Assembly (NCBI GenBank): GCA_900708905.1
Contig: CAADRB010000017.1
Coordinates: 2,298,947 to 2,362,946 of the forward strand
DNA from: Hymenolepis diminuta
Taxonomy: Eukaryota; Platyhelminthes; Cestoda; Cyclophyllidea; Hymenolepididae
Length of the DNA: 64,000 nt
Direction of reading: 5' to 3'
A program made the position numbers and the translations under genes. Below the pieces are notes generated by a model that made no database searches, was not told where the DNA came from, and was given only the letters and a program-made list of their open reading frames with translations. Positions 26,601-41,600 of this stretch are shown one piece after another; within the stretch, counting starts at the first letter, position 1, and each line of letters starts with the position of its first letter.

Positions 26601-29600
26601 AGTGGTCAAGAGCGTTACATCTCGGCAGACATTATCGTTCCGATTTGGCATAAACTGAAATTGTAAAAGATTAACATATATAAGTAGTCAGAAAAGCAGC
26701 ACAGAAAATTGAAGTTGACACAGTCGAATTAATACGGACTACTGGAATTGGAGCAGTGGATTTTAATTTCTGAATAGTTATTAAATGAAATGGTTGGCTG
26801 GTTGATCATATGAGGTAGTGACTCAAATTTTCTGACAAGGGCGTCAATATAATTTTGCATCTAGAATGTCAATAGATTAGTTTCGAATATTCGTCGGACA
26901 GTGATTTTAGGGCCGAAAAATCCCTATCTACACAAAGAGATATCGTAAATTGAGCTAGGAATTATTCATATCTCTCTCTTTCTTTTAAAGAAACACATAT
27001 TTTTGATTCAAAAATGCCAGTTTAATTTAGCTAACTGATTTGGAAGAATGATAATTAACTGAAATTTGTTGAAAAGAATAAGAGAAAATACCATGACATT
27101 TAATATGTGATTTGGCGGACAATTGAATTGGTACCAGTAAATCAAACTTCGACTTAACGACTCGATTCAATAAATATTTAGAGAAATATGTAACAAAATG
27201 CCGCTTTCAATCTTCGAATGATCTGAAATCGGAGAAAATTTTAGTAAGAACATTCTAAACATGCTCAAATATATTAAGAGCTCTTAAATTATTATTTCCA
27301 TGTCCATGAATCCAGCCGCAAAAAATTTACGTCCACTACTCCTCTGATTGCTCTGGACTTCAGTTAACAACTTTGTGCACATAATTCTAATAACCAAATC
27401 AATGAGATTATTTGAGTTTCCAGTATTCCCATCGAAGCTATAAAGAACTCATGCAGGCATGTTCATGGTGATAGGTCCATTTAAGTATTGTATCGAGGAT
27501 ACGGATAGAAAAAATAAGATACGAGCACGGTAGTGGCCTTTCGCTTCGTTCGACCTAATTGTCACAACCAGTCGTATCTAACGGGATTCACCAGCTTTTA
27601 ATTAATTGTCATTGCTACAAATACTGTAACTACGGTATGCATAATTAATAGTTCCAAGATCTGGTTCAAAGCAAAATATCTCAATGAAGGCTTTAAACCC
27701 TTGTTGTACGGCTGGTTTGAATTAAGTTGTCCTAAAAATATTGAATAAAGTTTTTTAAAGTCTTAGCCCTATCTACATCCACTGCATTAGAATGTAGGAA
27801 TCATAGTAATATATATATATATATATAAATATATACATATATACATATATATATATATATGGATTGAATTTAATTAAATTAACTGGCAAATGGCAAAGTT
27901 ATCTCATTAATTTCCCAAAAATATCCGAAAATTTAGTTTTATCAAAACATAGCTCTTTTTCACAAAAGACCGGATAAATCAAGGTCAAACTGCTGAAAAA
28001 TTAATTAGCTGCATTAAATTATTAAATTTCATTTTTAAGGTAGAAATTAATGCCTTCTAGGGCTAAAACAGAAATCGGAGCTCGTTTTACAAATTTCACG
28101 GTTCGACAAGCTACTTCAGAGACAAAATCTTCAATAATTCAGCTAGCTCAGCGCACTTTGAAGTCAGATAAATATCTTGAAGATTTAAAACTAAATAATT
28201 TTATATACCGATATAATTTTTCCCAAAAAAATAATTTGAATGCTGAAAAATAGTTAAATTGAATGTAATTGCTATTTTTGCTTGAACTGAAAATATTTTG
28301 GCAAAAATCAGACACAGATAATGTGAGATGCAGCATGTTAAAATTTTGAAGCTCTGAGCAGAACTCATAAAATTCCATTAGTAAAGTTCTTTTCTAGAGA
28401 TTAATTTTATTAACTTCATTTAAACAATAAAATGATCAGTTAATAACCATGTTACAGATACGAGATATAAATGATATGAAGATAGATGTAAAACTTGGCA
28501 AATTACGCTAACCAGGAAGCTAAATGTATGCAGATTCTCCCTTTGAAACTCGAGTTGAAATTTGTGCAGTTTGATTCTCGACGTTTTTAGTAAACTTGAA
28601 GAAGTTATTTCCGTTGAAGATTAGTTTTTAAGACAATTTGAAGGTTAATTGCATTCATTTCATAAATGGAGATTTGAATTCTCTGTCACTTTCATGACAC
28701 CTTTTTCATAATTCAGCTCCGCTTTGTTTAACGCAAATAGAAAGCAAAAATCTCTAGTGCTTTAAGTACTACTTAGTGGATGCTGCTAAGCTGAAAGTTA
28801 GAGCTCATTTCAAAGTTGCAATTCACAGCTTATGTTATCTAAACGCTCCATAGAATTGAAAACGGGGGTAGTATAATCACATATTTTTTAAACTTGCAAA
28901 ATTCTGAGAAAATGAGATATATGGGTTAATATTTTGTACACTTTTATCTGGTAATGAGTTCGCTAAAATACTTTGTTACTGGCTAATCGAGTAGCCAATG
29001 AATTCTTGTTATTAATTTGTATATAAAGCGAGTAATATTTTGTATTAGTTTAGGTTCAATTACCCCTGAGTTGAGATATTTCCAATGACCAGGATTATCG
29101 TTACTAAGTCGGAATCATAAAGTCCCACATTTTCTGATGTTTATCTAAACCACATTTAGAGTTTCTTCGAAATAAAAAACCATATGCATTCTTAAGATAT
29201 ATAACATAATTGTACCCTTACAACAATTGTGCAACATCTTATATGCATTACTTATCTGTCTATTTCATTCTTCATTATGCTGGGGATCATTTAGAGATAA
29301 TGAAGGTAGTTTATCCAAATTTTCCAAAATCGTAACACTTAAAACATTAAATGACGACAAGCTAAGTCCAAGGTCACATGACTGAGGTCAAGTGATTATG
29401 ATGTCCAATGTGGAATAAGTGTTTAGTCACAGGAAAACAAAGCATTCATACTTGGCGCTAAAGTTGTCAATTAAATCTAGTAGGTAGTTCGAGAGACACA
29501 TTGTACTAAGATGTGATCTAGTCGAAACGTCTTTTAGGCCTTTGCACATAGTTCTCATTTCGCTATAATTAGTATTCTTAATATTTAAGAAGAGATCATG

Positions 29601-32600
29601 CATTCAAGTGGCATATCAATTTATTAGTCATATTCAATCTATGTGTGGACAAAGTAAAAGGACTGTTAAAAGAGGTTGACAGCATTTTTACTCTTTTGTG
29701 ATCCTTAGTATGGAAGAGTCATTTTGTCAGAAATTTCAAATTATCCTGGTTTATAAAGTTATTCGTAATGATATGCAAAGACAGTTTATGAGATCGAAGC
29801 GCATTTACTTAAGCATGTATTGTAATTTAAGATAATCAATAAAAAATAAAGAAATGGCAATTTTTTTGTTAAACTAATTTCCTTCTACTGGAGCACGAAG
29901 TTTCGCCGTACAAATTATAGACATGGTAAATATTAATTGAAAGATTAAAATGCTATCGAAATGAAAAGTTTGAAATCTTCTAGCCAATGTTCAGTTTATA
30001 ATCAAGACTTGCAGTACATTTTAAAACTACTCCTCTGTTGTTTAAATTCACTAGTTTCATTTAAAATGATTTGCTAAATGGAATCTTACTGAGCAGTTAA
30101 CCGATTTCTATCCTTTTAATTTCCTTTAAAAAGCAAATGCGAATCCCACGATAAACTTCCTAGATAATGCTTTAGGCTGGAAACTATATCAAAACGGCAT
30201 TATTTAGTCACAAATGGATTCCATCAAATGTAACTTAAATAAATGAATTCATTTTGAATAGATGATGCATTTTGATGCATAATGTGTCAGATAAATCAAA
30301 TCTACATTAAACAGTATGTTGTTAAAAGGATGATTCATGATTTCAAATAATGGTTGAGTAAAATTACATTTGCAAGATCTAAGAGAAGAATGGGAAATTA
30401 AAATAAGAACGCAGGGTTTGGATATGGGGGGGGGAGCATTATGGAAAAGATATTGCTTTTTATAGACGTTCCGTATACTAATACGGTAAATACTGTTGGG
30501 CAATTTTAACGGCCGAATACAATCACAAGTCTGAGTTAAATTAATTTAGCTCTGTTTAGCAATGAATTCATTCAAAATTCATAAATCTTTGTCCTTAATT
30601 TATGAAAAATTAACTACTCAAAGCCTTTCATTATAAAATGTGTTAGTAAAAATTTAATTTTGGTATCATCAAGCGATTCTTTAACATCCTCTTGTTGACC
30701 AGAATAAACCAATGCGGTCGGTTATCTACATTATCAGTTGTACTCCAATGTCCACTGATCTCGTGGCCTCTAAACTGGCACTCTCGGCGTCCAGCGCATA
30801 ACATTTTGCAATATCGAAAAGGAGAAGTAAACTATTAGAAGTGAAAACCATTCAAAATGTTAAAACTTCTTTAATGGCTTGTTATCTCTAGTTCCTCGGC
30901 TAATACTTCAGAACATATTCAATATGATAATAAACTTGAACCTACCTGGGCATCAGGGAATAAAATCTGTTATACGGGAGACTTTGAATCATTGGACTAT
31001 ATTTTTGGAGAGTTGGAAAGTAAATAATTTCTTTTTGTGGATCAAATTTGAATTTGTCGATGTCCCCTCCATTTAGTTCATATTGAACTGCTTTAATTTC
31101 CCATGCACCTTAATTACCTTCCTCAAGGAAGGAATTAAAACAAATACCTTGCCGTGGATAATACATAATTTATTACTTAATATCCTTACGCTGAGAAGTG
31201 TTTATTTCTAGGGCACTGCTTAACCTAACGTCATTAAAAATAAATTAATATCAACCAATCATAATCTCAATTTTTTAAGATATGGTTATCAAAGTAAAGA
31301 TTCTGGTGAACGTTCATGAATTGCATTTTTCATCAAATCTAAGTTCATTATTTCATCAAGGAGAATATAATGTATTCTTTATTGTGAAAATGAATATAAA
31401 TTGAATAACAACAAAATAATGAAGGATTGTATTATTAAAAAATTTATGACACAAAAATGCCCCTTTAAGTCACTTCACTAGAATCAGCTCATTAAAACGA
31501 AGTCACAACCGCAATTTGTTTAAAAATTAGCTATTGTACCAAACGCAGCAATTTGAAACACAAGTTAAAATTTTTTCGTTGATTTAAAATTTAAAAAAAT
31601 TTTAATAAAACGATTAAATAAATCTTCTATGAAAAAATTTTGTCTTTTTAATCCTTTTGTTAGATTTAGTTAACAATTGCATGATACAGGGCCGTATGAA
31701 ATATGATTTGTAATTGTGAGGTAGATTATTTTATACGTACATTATTATTTTTCAAATATCTGTCAGAAACAACTTCCACGTAAATATAAGTTTTGCAGAT
31801 AAGAACACCAAAGCATTTGCAACTAATATTTAAAAACAATCGGCCATGTTGGTGGGCTTATTTCAATAAAATCCGTGATTTTTCATGGCAAAATGAGCAG
31901 CTAATTTTATTTAATCCAATCCACAAAGATATATTAGAGTGAATAGGAAAAATTTGTATCAGCTTCTCTGTATTTTTTGAACAATGTGCATATGAAGCTG
32001 TTCACAAACACTGCTGTCAGATTGTCAAATTTAAATGTTTAAAAAGTGGTAAATGGTGTAAAAATGATGTAGAATTAGACGACAAGCGAGTCCAGCAATA
32101 GAATATTGTTTTAATCAAATCGAGTCCCTTTGTTCACAATTTGAATAATTTATCTTTAACAATAAAAATGCTCTAACGAGAAGGCAACATTTTAAAAGGG
32201 ATTAATTTATGAAATTAATTAATTAATGAAGTTAAATAACTGCAAAATGACAAAAGGGAAAATGATTTGCATTTTGGCTGCAATGAAAAACTCCGTAAAC
32301 CCTCGCCCAGTGAATCCAAAATGTATGAAAGAAACAACAAAATAAGAAATTGTTATCAAATTTTTATCGATTTGTATTTCCCGATCTCTTAATTTTATAA
32401 AGTCTGATAGCGATTTTTGATTTACTCATAAAAACCGGCGCATTAAAAATAGAACCATAAATGAAACTCATTTAAGAATGCGTTGCCCTGTAACGTCAAC
32501 AAATTTTCTAATAGAAGGTTAAGTTTAAATTTACCTAAAGGTGCGTTACTATTTCAAATAAGCTGAAATTTATATGTCATCATTTCGGATTAAAAAACAA

Positions 32601-35600
32601 CGATTAAAATAAATCTTTTGATAAGTAAACATTGAAGGCATTATTCCTACGTTATTCATTATATAGCAGAGTGCCATTCCTACTCTTCCTTGTAAATCCA
32701 CATCACGAAATATTTCCGTTTAAAAACGTACTATAAAAATCACAATCCATTAAAACAAATAGAAATATTGATCTAAAAATGCGCTGCCATTCAATGGGGC
32801 AGTGACAAACTTACTGGATTAAAAGCTGATGTGCCGCGTTTTTTGATGGAGAGAAGGAAAGCCCCAGGCACTGCCTCCGTCTCTCCATAAACTTCGCGCA
32901 TTTCCAGCCCAATGGAACCATATTGAGTAGACGGCTTCGTGGCTGTCTTTATTGATGGCCAAAATATGGGGTATTTTTGCTATAGTGCATGATGAAAGGC
33001 ACAGGTTTTTACAAATTATAGTACTTCAATTTATAATGGTTCTTAAAAGAACCTAAAATTTTTAAAAGTTATAATCTACTATCATTCTACTTAAAGTTTG
33101 CCATATAAATTGTGCAAGTTTATTATATTTAAGTATAAACTTTTAATCATCCTTCATTTAATTTCGAAAAAACTACTGATTAAGAATTTAAAGGGTTCTA
33201 TGACGGCTTTCAAAATTTTCATGGTAAATTTGTTCCGTGAAGGTAGAAAATGATACAATTTTACATTATCTAGTAAAATATGTGCAAATTTACATCCGCT
33301 GTAGTTATATTTCGTTCACTGTTAATTATTATCTTATTATATAAATTATTCTGTTAAAAACCTTTTTTTAGATGAAATTCAAATAATTTAGCAAAAAGGG
33401 GTTTTTTAGCCGTTGTTGTTTAATATGAACTACTTGAAACAGGAGGAATTAAAAATAAGTCACTAAGTTACTTAGCTCTAATATGTTTGACCGTCTAATT
33501 TTATAAAAAATTGTCTAAATAAAATATATGCCAGAGTGAGTTTTGTTTAAATGAATTTAACATAAAATAGTTAAATAAAAGAACGTATTTGCAAAATGCA
33601 ATTTGCCACTTTCAAAATGGACATTTTCATTTTTACCTCTTCTCTTTGTGAAATTTAAAACTCTTTCATTTATTTAACAATTTTGACTGGAACTCGAATT
33701 ATTCATTTTTAGTTGAGAAAACCCAAATTGAGAAACTTTCTCAAGCGTACTTAACTGAAAGATTTATTTGAATTTTTCTGGGATTCCACCCTGAGTAAAC
33801 AATAGCAAGTGTTTTAGCATTAGAGTGTCTCTGTTTGTCTGATTTTCCTGTCTTTGTCTCTAAGGAGACACAAGTTAATAAAAGTGACATGACCAATAAC
33901 AGAAGTAAAAAATCATCTGATAAGCTCCAACTGCTAAGTTTGTATGTAAAATTGGGTGTTATAATGTTAAAAATGAACGTCAGAGCAACACACTCTTCTA
34001 TACTTCTAATAAGAATACAGAAAAGGAAACGCTATAATTTTCAAAAAACTGTTGACACTTGATGTTATGTCTTCGTGGCCCACTTCTTCTTAACCTCCTC
34101 CCCATTGCATGCGTTCGCTTTTTTGCTCCTGTTCTTAGTTAGATGCTATCTTATGATTAAAACGCATAAAATGTTGTCGCGGTGACACTGACAAAAACAA
34201 TAAATTGTAATCCAAAGCAAAAATTTTTGCCACGAAAGTTATATCAAAAAAGTTTAAACTTTTTAAGTTATATATACGAAAATCGTAACGATTTGCCCTT
34301 CAGTATATCGTTGTTGAAAAATGGATGGATCTCAGGCACTTAACCTTTCTTTTTACTACCCCCATAGAAGCACTGCTTTGTCAGATATCAGGATACAGAG
34401 GACTAAGATGATGTGACGAAATTTGATTTATAATTTCAAAACAAAAGTTTAAACAGTTTTTTAAAATACTTTCTACTTTGTAGATAAATTTTTATGCAAC
34501 ACTGCTATTTATTTTAGGCATCTTTTATTTCATTAATGGTTATTAAAGAAAACGCACGTCTCCATAAGTGTATGGATTGAGCAATACAATGGCTGAGACT
34601 TGAAAGTCAACCACGAGGCACCAAAAGTCGCTGATTGTTGACATCAGAGGCCACTGGGTAACAATATACTGGTTCTTTGCGCGATAACCCTGAAAAGTGT
34701 ATAACAGTCATAATAATCCGTGCTATATATCATCAGTTGAAGAAAAATAGTTTTGAGTGTTATGCGATAAGGACTATTAGATTGTATACATAAATATCAG
34801 TATGTATTTTGCATGCTTATAAGAAATAACACGCACATCTACGAAAACAGCGTTGATATAATCGTTTTGATCCCCGCTATCCTGCGTTGTAAGATATGGT
34901 CGGGCCCGTTCAGCTACAAGAACAATTTAAATAATATGCGAATTATTTATATCTTTTGACTGTTATTTTACTGAATTTTTTTATATTTACGAAATAAATT
35001 AACATAATATTTAAAGAGAGAAATCATATGGAAGATCAGCCACAGTAATATCTGCAAATTTATTCAATTAAGCAATTGTTGCGTGATTAAAACAAATAAA
35101 TTTTTTGATTTGTCTTTTATGTTTGACCTATAAATTTCCTTTGGAATCTTGTTTATACTTTTGAAACTAGTTGAATTAAAATTATTTTAATTATATCAAT
35201 ACATTTAAAAAAATTGCTTTATTTTAATCGCAAACTGAACAGAAACATTCATCCAAAGTATATTTTTAAAGTCCCTGGAATAAAGTCTCATGCAGTCTAT
35301 CACTATTTGCAGATAAAATCTGGCAATTGGAGCAAGTTGGACGCTTTTCGCCTAACTGTTTTGGCTGCTGTGCTGCTCATGCTACTCAACTGATGATGCG
35401 GATTAAAAACCATCCTGTAATTTAACAAATGTGTGGTAACAAACGCCGGTCCTTACTCTGACAAAGCAACTTATTTAAAATAGTTGACAACTTTGAATTT
35501 GTTTCTAAGGCTGCGAGCACCAGGCGTAACTTAGCAAAGCAAAAATTTTGGTCATTTACTGATTTGAGCGAATAAAGAATCTTTCTGCTACCTTACTTAA

Positions 35601-38600
35601 TGTTGGATGACAGTCTAAAAAGGGGTCAAATTAGCGAACTCCATCTAAACCGTAAATTATACTGAGTATACGCCCTGTTGCTAGGTTAACAAAATAGGCG
35701 TCACTGTCTAATGTATTTAAATGTTTGATTTCCTTGAAACGCGTAAAAACTTGTTTGTGAAGTCTGTGTATAGAAAAAACTCAATAAAACTGACTTCTTT
35801 GTCAAGTAGATTGATAACCAATCAAATATTTAGATAGGAGACTAAAATTCTTATATCAAATTAATTTTAAATAAACATGACTATTTAGTATCAGTCTTAA
35901 TTCTGGGTTGACAATAACATACATCAGCTTACCAATTCCTCAGAATAACTGAAAATGTGCATTCCTATTTTATTTTTATACTTACAAATTAAGTTTGATT
36001 GCCCAATACCAAATCCATTATTATGTAACACTATTAAATAATGCAAAATATTGCCTTCCGTGGTAAGTTCCTTGTAGACATTCCTAATGAAAAATCATAT
36101 TGCCAAACCGTTTTTCATTATTAGCAATTTGCAAAAGCATATTTAATAAAAGACATTTACTTTGGTTAAAAATGGAAAAGTAGTACAGATTTTTGCATAT
36201 TTTTATTTAATGAGAAGATATTTCGGTAAGTGTAAATACTACTGAGCTTAAATAGGGCGTATAACCATTTATTAACAAAGGACTTGAAAGGTATCATATC
36301 TTTCGATAAAATAAATACTATGCCATCAGTTAGCGAAAAATAAATCAAACGTTATATTTAAATGAGAATATTTTCTACTTTACGACCAAACGAATTTAAT
36401 TCTAGACTTTGTTACCACTACTAATTTTCATTAACCAAATGTCTTTTTTCTTTCTCTTTTGCCAGTTCTGCGAACTTTAAAATCAGAAATAGAGATCAGG
36501 CTCATTAATTTTTCATAACAAAATTTAATTATTGCTGTTGACGAATTAACGTCTATAAGAAAATTTAAAAAAAAATCTGCCATGTTTAATTATTTTAAAA
36601 ACTAATTACCTCTTGGAGTTTAATAAAAGCGTAGCTTCAATTCATCTCGACTAAGCAATTAAATTGAACAAACTCTGTTTCCATTCCCGATAAAGCTATT
36701 ATCTAAATTAAAATTCAGTAAGTAATCACCAAATACAAGTGGTAGTTTGTAATTCATTCATGCATAAAACTATTTTTAAACAATTTATGAATCAAATACT
36801 CACATTGCCCAGTGAACAGGTGATTGCATAACTTAAAGGGTTTTGTCTGAATTATAAAGTTAATAGCGTTTAATAACAATTAATGCAATATTACTGAAAA
36901 AGCAGGCTGTTTTTTAGTTCTTTAAGTTGTATTGACAAAAACCATCAGCTTTTTCTATGAAGGCATGTATCGTTCCTTTATTTTAAATATCTGGAAACTT
37001 CATTATATTTTTAATAAAATTGAATACTTTTGCCATATCTGCTGATATTGGCATTTCTCTAAAACTGACAATTGAAATATGTCTATTAAACTGAATTTTG
37101 TGAATTGAAAATTGGATTTGATCAGAGTGAGTTTCTAAGCAAGACTTATTTCTTACTTTGTATCTTGCTGGATAATTTTAACTCGGGTATACTCGGAATA
37201 ACAAAAGAAATTGAGAGTTTTTGTGTACTTCAGTGGCATTTCATAATAAGGTATTTGTTAAAGATATTTGGAGAGATGTAACAACAGTCACTAATAAATT
37301 CTGAAGTTTTTGGTTTATATATGTGGTCTGCAGTAACAAAATGCATAAAATTACAAAATAAATGGTAAAAATACACAACTCCGTGACTTTAATGAAGCAT
37401 TAAGGAAAATTATTAAAACACAGAATTTCTTTATCTGAAGTTATCATGGAGCGAAATCAGTAAATTTGCATTGAGGGGACTAAGCAATTGGTAACAAATC
37501 TACTCAAAGTCTGATTTAAATTCATTTTATTAAATTTTGGTTAAAAATATAGCATAGCTCTTTCTCAAAATATCCATTTTTACTGGCAGGATTATTTGAC
37601 ATTCATCTTGTTAATCCCCCATATTTTGTGAGATCCAAACTTGTTGGCGTTAGTTTAATTGGGAGAGGACAAGTTAAAACCGATAATAGATTAAAATTTA
37701 ATATAATAATGATCAAACAACAGTTCCCTGTTTACGTTTTGATTAAAAAGTCTGATAGTTGACCCTTTATTTGGAAAAATTTGTATACGTTCATTAGATT
37801 TAAGTGAATCTCTAAATGTAAATGTTCTGCCATAATCTTTATTAATTTGGTTGACTTGGACGTTTGGCTAAAATATTAAAATATCTATTTAGTTCATCGT
37901 GTTTTATGCATTCAACATTGTCAAGGCCAAACGTATAGTGTCGGAATAATCAATAACCGTCGGCTACAAATTAGATCGATAAATGTTGATACATACGATT
38001 TAGTACAGTTTGATTTAACGCACAAGGTAATATTAATATATTTCTGTATGACATAAAATGTACATGCTAAAAATCTTAGAAATAAAGTTGCCATGGACGA
38101 CACTGTTGAAGCTGGAGCATCTTTTGCTACATTCCGAGTTCAAACTCATTTACAGCGTATTCGATAATGTTGTATTACAAACGCACTCGTTTTGCCAAAA
38201 TTTAAAGTTATAATTTTAAACGTGCATCTATTTTTATCTGTGAAATATCTACAAATATCTCAAGTCAGAAGAAGATCTAAGCGATAAGTGTCGCAATAAG
38301 AACAGCCGAAATAAATAAATGCTTATTATTAAGCTTTCAAAATTCAAAATTTCAAAATTGCGAACCATTAATATTAAACATAACTGAATAAATTTTGACT
38401 AATTCAACTGTAATAAGTTACTTACGGGGTTGGATAAGAACATTTCTGCTTTTCCTTCGATTTTCTATTCGATGTCCACCAGCGCATTCACCAACAGTCA
38501 AGGGTTTTACCAGACGATTTATGAGCTATAATAGAAGAATCAAACGCGAAAGTTTGACTAAATGGCTGGCGTCCATTTGGCTTGGATAAGAATAATTGGT

Positions 38601-41600
38601 TTGTCATTGTTGTGTGGGTGAATGCATAATATACTTACTCACGCATATCTTGGTATATTTTGATAGACGTTGCAGACGCGGTCTGCCATTCATTAGAGGC
38701 TGAGCGTTTTATCAAGTATTATTTTCTAATATGAGGACAGGAATTAATTAATTTCTTCGATTATGAAAAAGGATCTTTTATGATATGCAGACTGATTAGG
38801 ACTTTCCTTCAAAATACCCTTTGACAAGATTGACTATTTCAATTAAATATTCTAACTTATATACATGCAGTTGAATTTCAAAATGGCAATCTAACTAAAA
38901 AAGTTAATTTGATTCATTAACGGAAATGGAATATTTACCGGAATAAAACATGAAATCTGTCATCTCCGTCCTTAATTCCTGCATATCTTAAAGGTTACAT
39001 CTTGAATAATTCACTGATTGGCAAAGCAGTAAATATGTTTTAAGCAACATGTCAAACAAACATTCAAATTATCAGTTAGAAGATATATCACAAATATCTA
39101 ACCTTACAAAACAATTCTGTCTAATCAAAACTAAGAGAAAAGGTCGCTCATTTTCTATGTATGACGGAATTAAAATAAATGGGTGTAAGTAAAATGGGTC
39201 AAAGTTCAAATTATCCCAAAATTTTGGCGCCACGTTAAAATTATATGTCCAATGAGCCAAATGTTGGGAAATTAGTGATCATCAAAGCTAAATAATGCGA
39301 ATGATCGGCCTCCATTTGGGTGAGCGGAAGAGGAAAAGGGATGCAAGTTTCCCATAAGGATGACTCTTGAAGATATTTCCCATTTTCAAGTCAAATATTT
39401 ATGAGCCTTCACTTAAACACTTGCTTTTTTAAAGACACAGTAGACATGCAATACCAGTAGATTTTTTAAATTCTGCATAAGTAAAAATACGGAAATTCAT
39501 TGACAAATCCTTCCATCTTCTCAACAAAATTTAAAAACCCAAATAAAAACCAAAAAACTAAAAAATGAAGTCTTTTAAATTTCAAAAGAAGCATTTTAAA
39601 ACTGAAATCACTTTTCATTAATAATTTACCATCGCGTGAGGCTCTGCGGTGCAGGAAAAAATTCACCTCTTCAATTTACTCAAATGAAAGAAAAATAAGA
39701 TAAATGAAATAAAATTCATGAGATTGTTGAAAAACGAAATATTCTATTCCGCAATTCTATTGGAATTGTGGCATTCAGACTAGAGAAACTCAGCAAGCCA
39801 CCCACAGGAAAATAAAGCCTTTTGTACGAGAAAGTGAAATTGTAGCCCTCCAATGTAATACGCTTTTTTGCTGAGCAACAAATCTTTTCGGTTATGAAAC
39901 AAAATATTTCGCAGGAAATGAGGAATCATTTTGGTCTAAATTAAACCAAATTATTTTACTGATAAAATCAGCATAATACTTGGGGAAATGAGACAGTTAG
40001 TGATTGCATATATAAATTAATTTAATAAAAATGATTACTTATTTCGTAAATTGAACTCTAATTTAAGGGCAGAAATAAACAGCTTCAGATTTATTAATAT
40101 ATATTTAAAATGTATAAATTGTATTCAAATTTAACATTTCACTGAAGACAATGAAAAGAAACCACTTATTTACTGTCTTATGAGAATTGGTATCTTAGTG
40201 GGATTCGGTTTAATGGGTCTATTTAAATAAGAAAATGCACATTTTAAAAATGAAATACTACATTAGCAGTCGATTAATGTGTACATAACTTTGATTTGAT
40301 TAAAAATTTCATAATAATAATAAATTTATAAAAATAACTTTATAAAATTTACCTGTGGAATAAAACAAAATAATTTTCAGGTAAGATAAATTCCATTTAA
40401 AAGACTTAACTCATTACTCGTGAAAATAAAATTTGCACATTAAGTGGCCCTCTTTTGATAAGCAATGTAAATATAAATTAATTTTTTTCCATGAAAATAA
40501 TAGCTTGAGCCAAAATTTGAAAAATATATAATTTCCTCATTTTTGCAGACACTATTTAAGTTGTGAATAATTTTTAATCAATAATTTTATCTAAGTCTAT
40601 TCATTAATCATTTTAGATTAATGGAAACTTTATTTAGGTGGCGGCAATCATTGAAGATGTATAAACTGGTATAGCTTTCAGATTACCACAACAATAAATA
40701 ATTCCAAACCTCTCTGGGGAAAGGTTATTTGAAGCTTTTCTTAGATTAGCAGAAAATATCATTGAGTCCCTCCAGCGGAAAACCGGAATTCTGCCACTCC
40801 CTTTATTAGACAAACCTAGCCAGTCCGATTGGCCATTCCGCTAATTAGGTGTGCACTGACAGGCATCGAACCAGTAACCACGTACTTTGTAGGTGAGCTC
40901 GTAAGCATCAGTATTAATAGAAGAACTCATCAAAATTTATTGATGACTTGTTCCAAGAACTTTGAAATATTTTTAGTTATTTATTTGCATTATACTGTTA
41001 TGAAAGTCATAAATACAATGTATCCGACTTTTAAGCGCTTATTAATAATTTAATAACATCCTTCGGTCACCTAAACAAATAAATATTTTCTCATAATATC
41101 AATAGCAGTAACTTCATTGCACACTTATTTGAATGTGCAATTCATGATGATAATTAGATTATACTAAGAAAAGTAAGCATAATATTTTAGGAAATCTACG
41201 TTAAAATTATTTTGTTTCAGATTTCCAGACTTCATCTATAAAGTTAATCCTTTAACTCAATAATTTTCACAATAATTTTACAAACAGATATTCCAAAAAC
41301 AGAATGAAAAATACAAGTTCTCGTTGATATAGTAAAATTTTATTACGATCCCACCCAAACTCTATATAGTATATCGTAATTCACCTTCGTTTGCATTAAA
41401 GATTTAATATTGTAAAGGAGAAAAATTAAATAATTTTTCATAATTGCATTTTCTTCTTGATATCTCTCATTTCTAGGCTGCGCCATCCTTTTTCTCAAGT
41501 TTTGATTAAATTCCTTCTGGGCTGGTTTCGTGCTCCTTCTTTGTGATCTGTTTTTTATGAAAACATATCCGAGAGCTTCAGCTTCGGTTTGCCTTCTCTT

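Larger units (their letters stand above)
26655..32814 (-). other. Phosphatase intron between D2 exons
   Basis: 6.2 kb. Contains the inverted repeat at 27.5 kb, the AT repeat at 27.8 kb and a G-run at 30426-30434. Otherwise plain AT-rich DNA. Confidence 0.75.
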
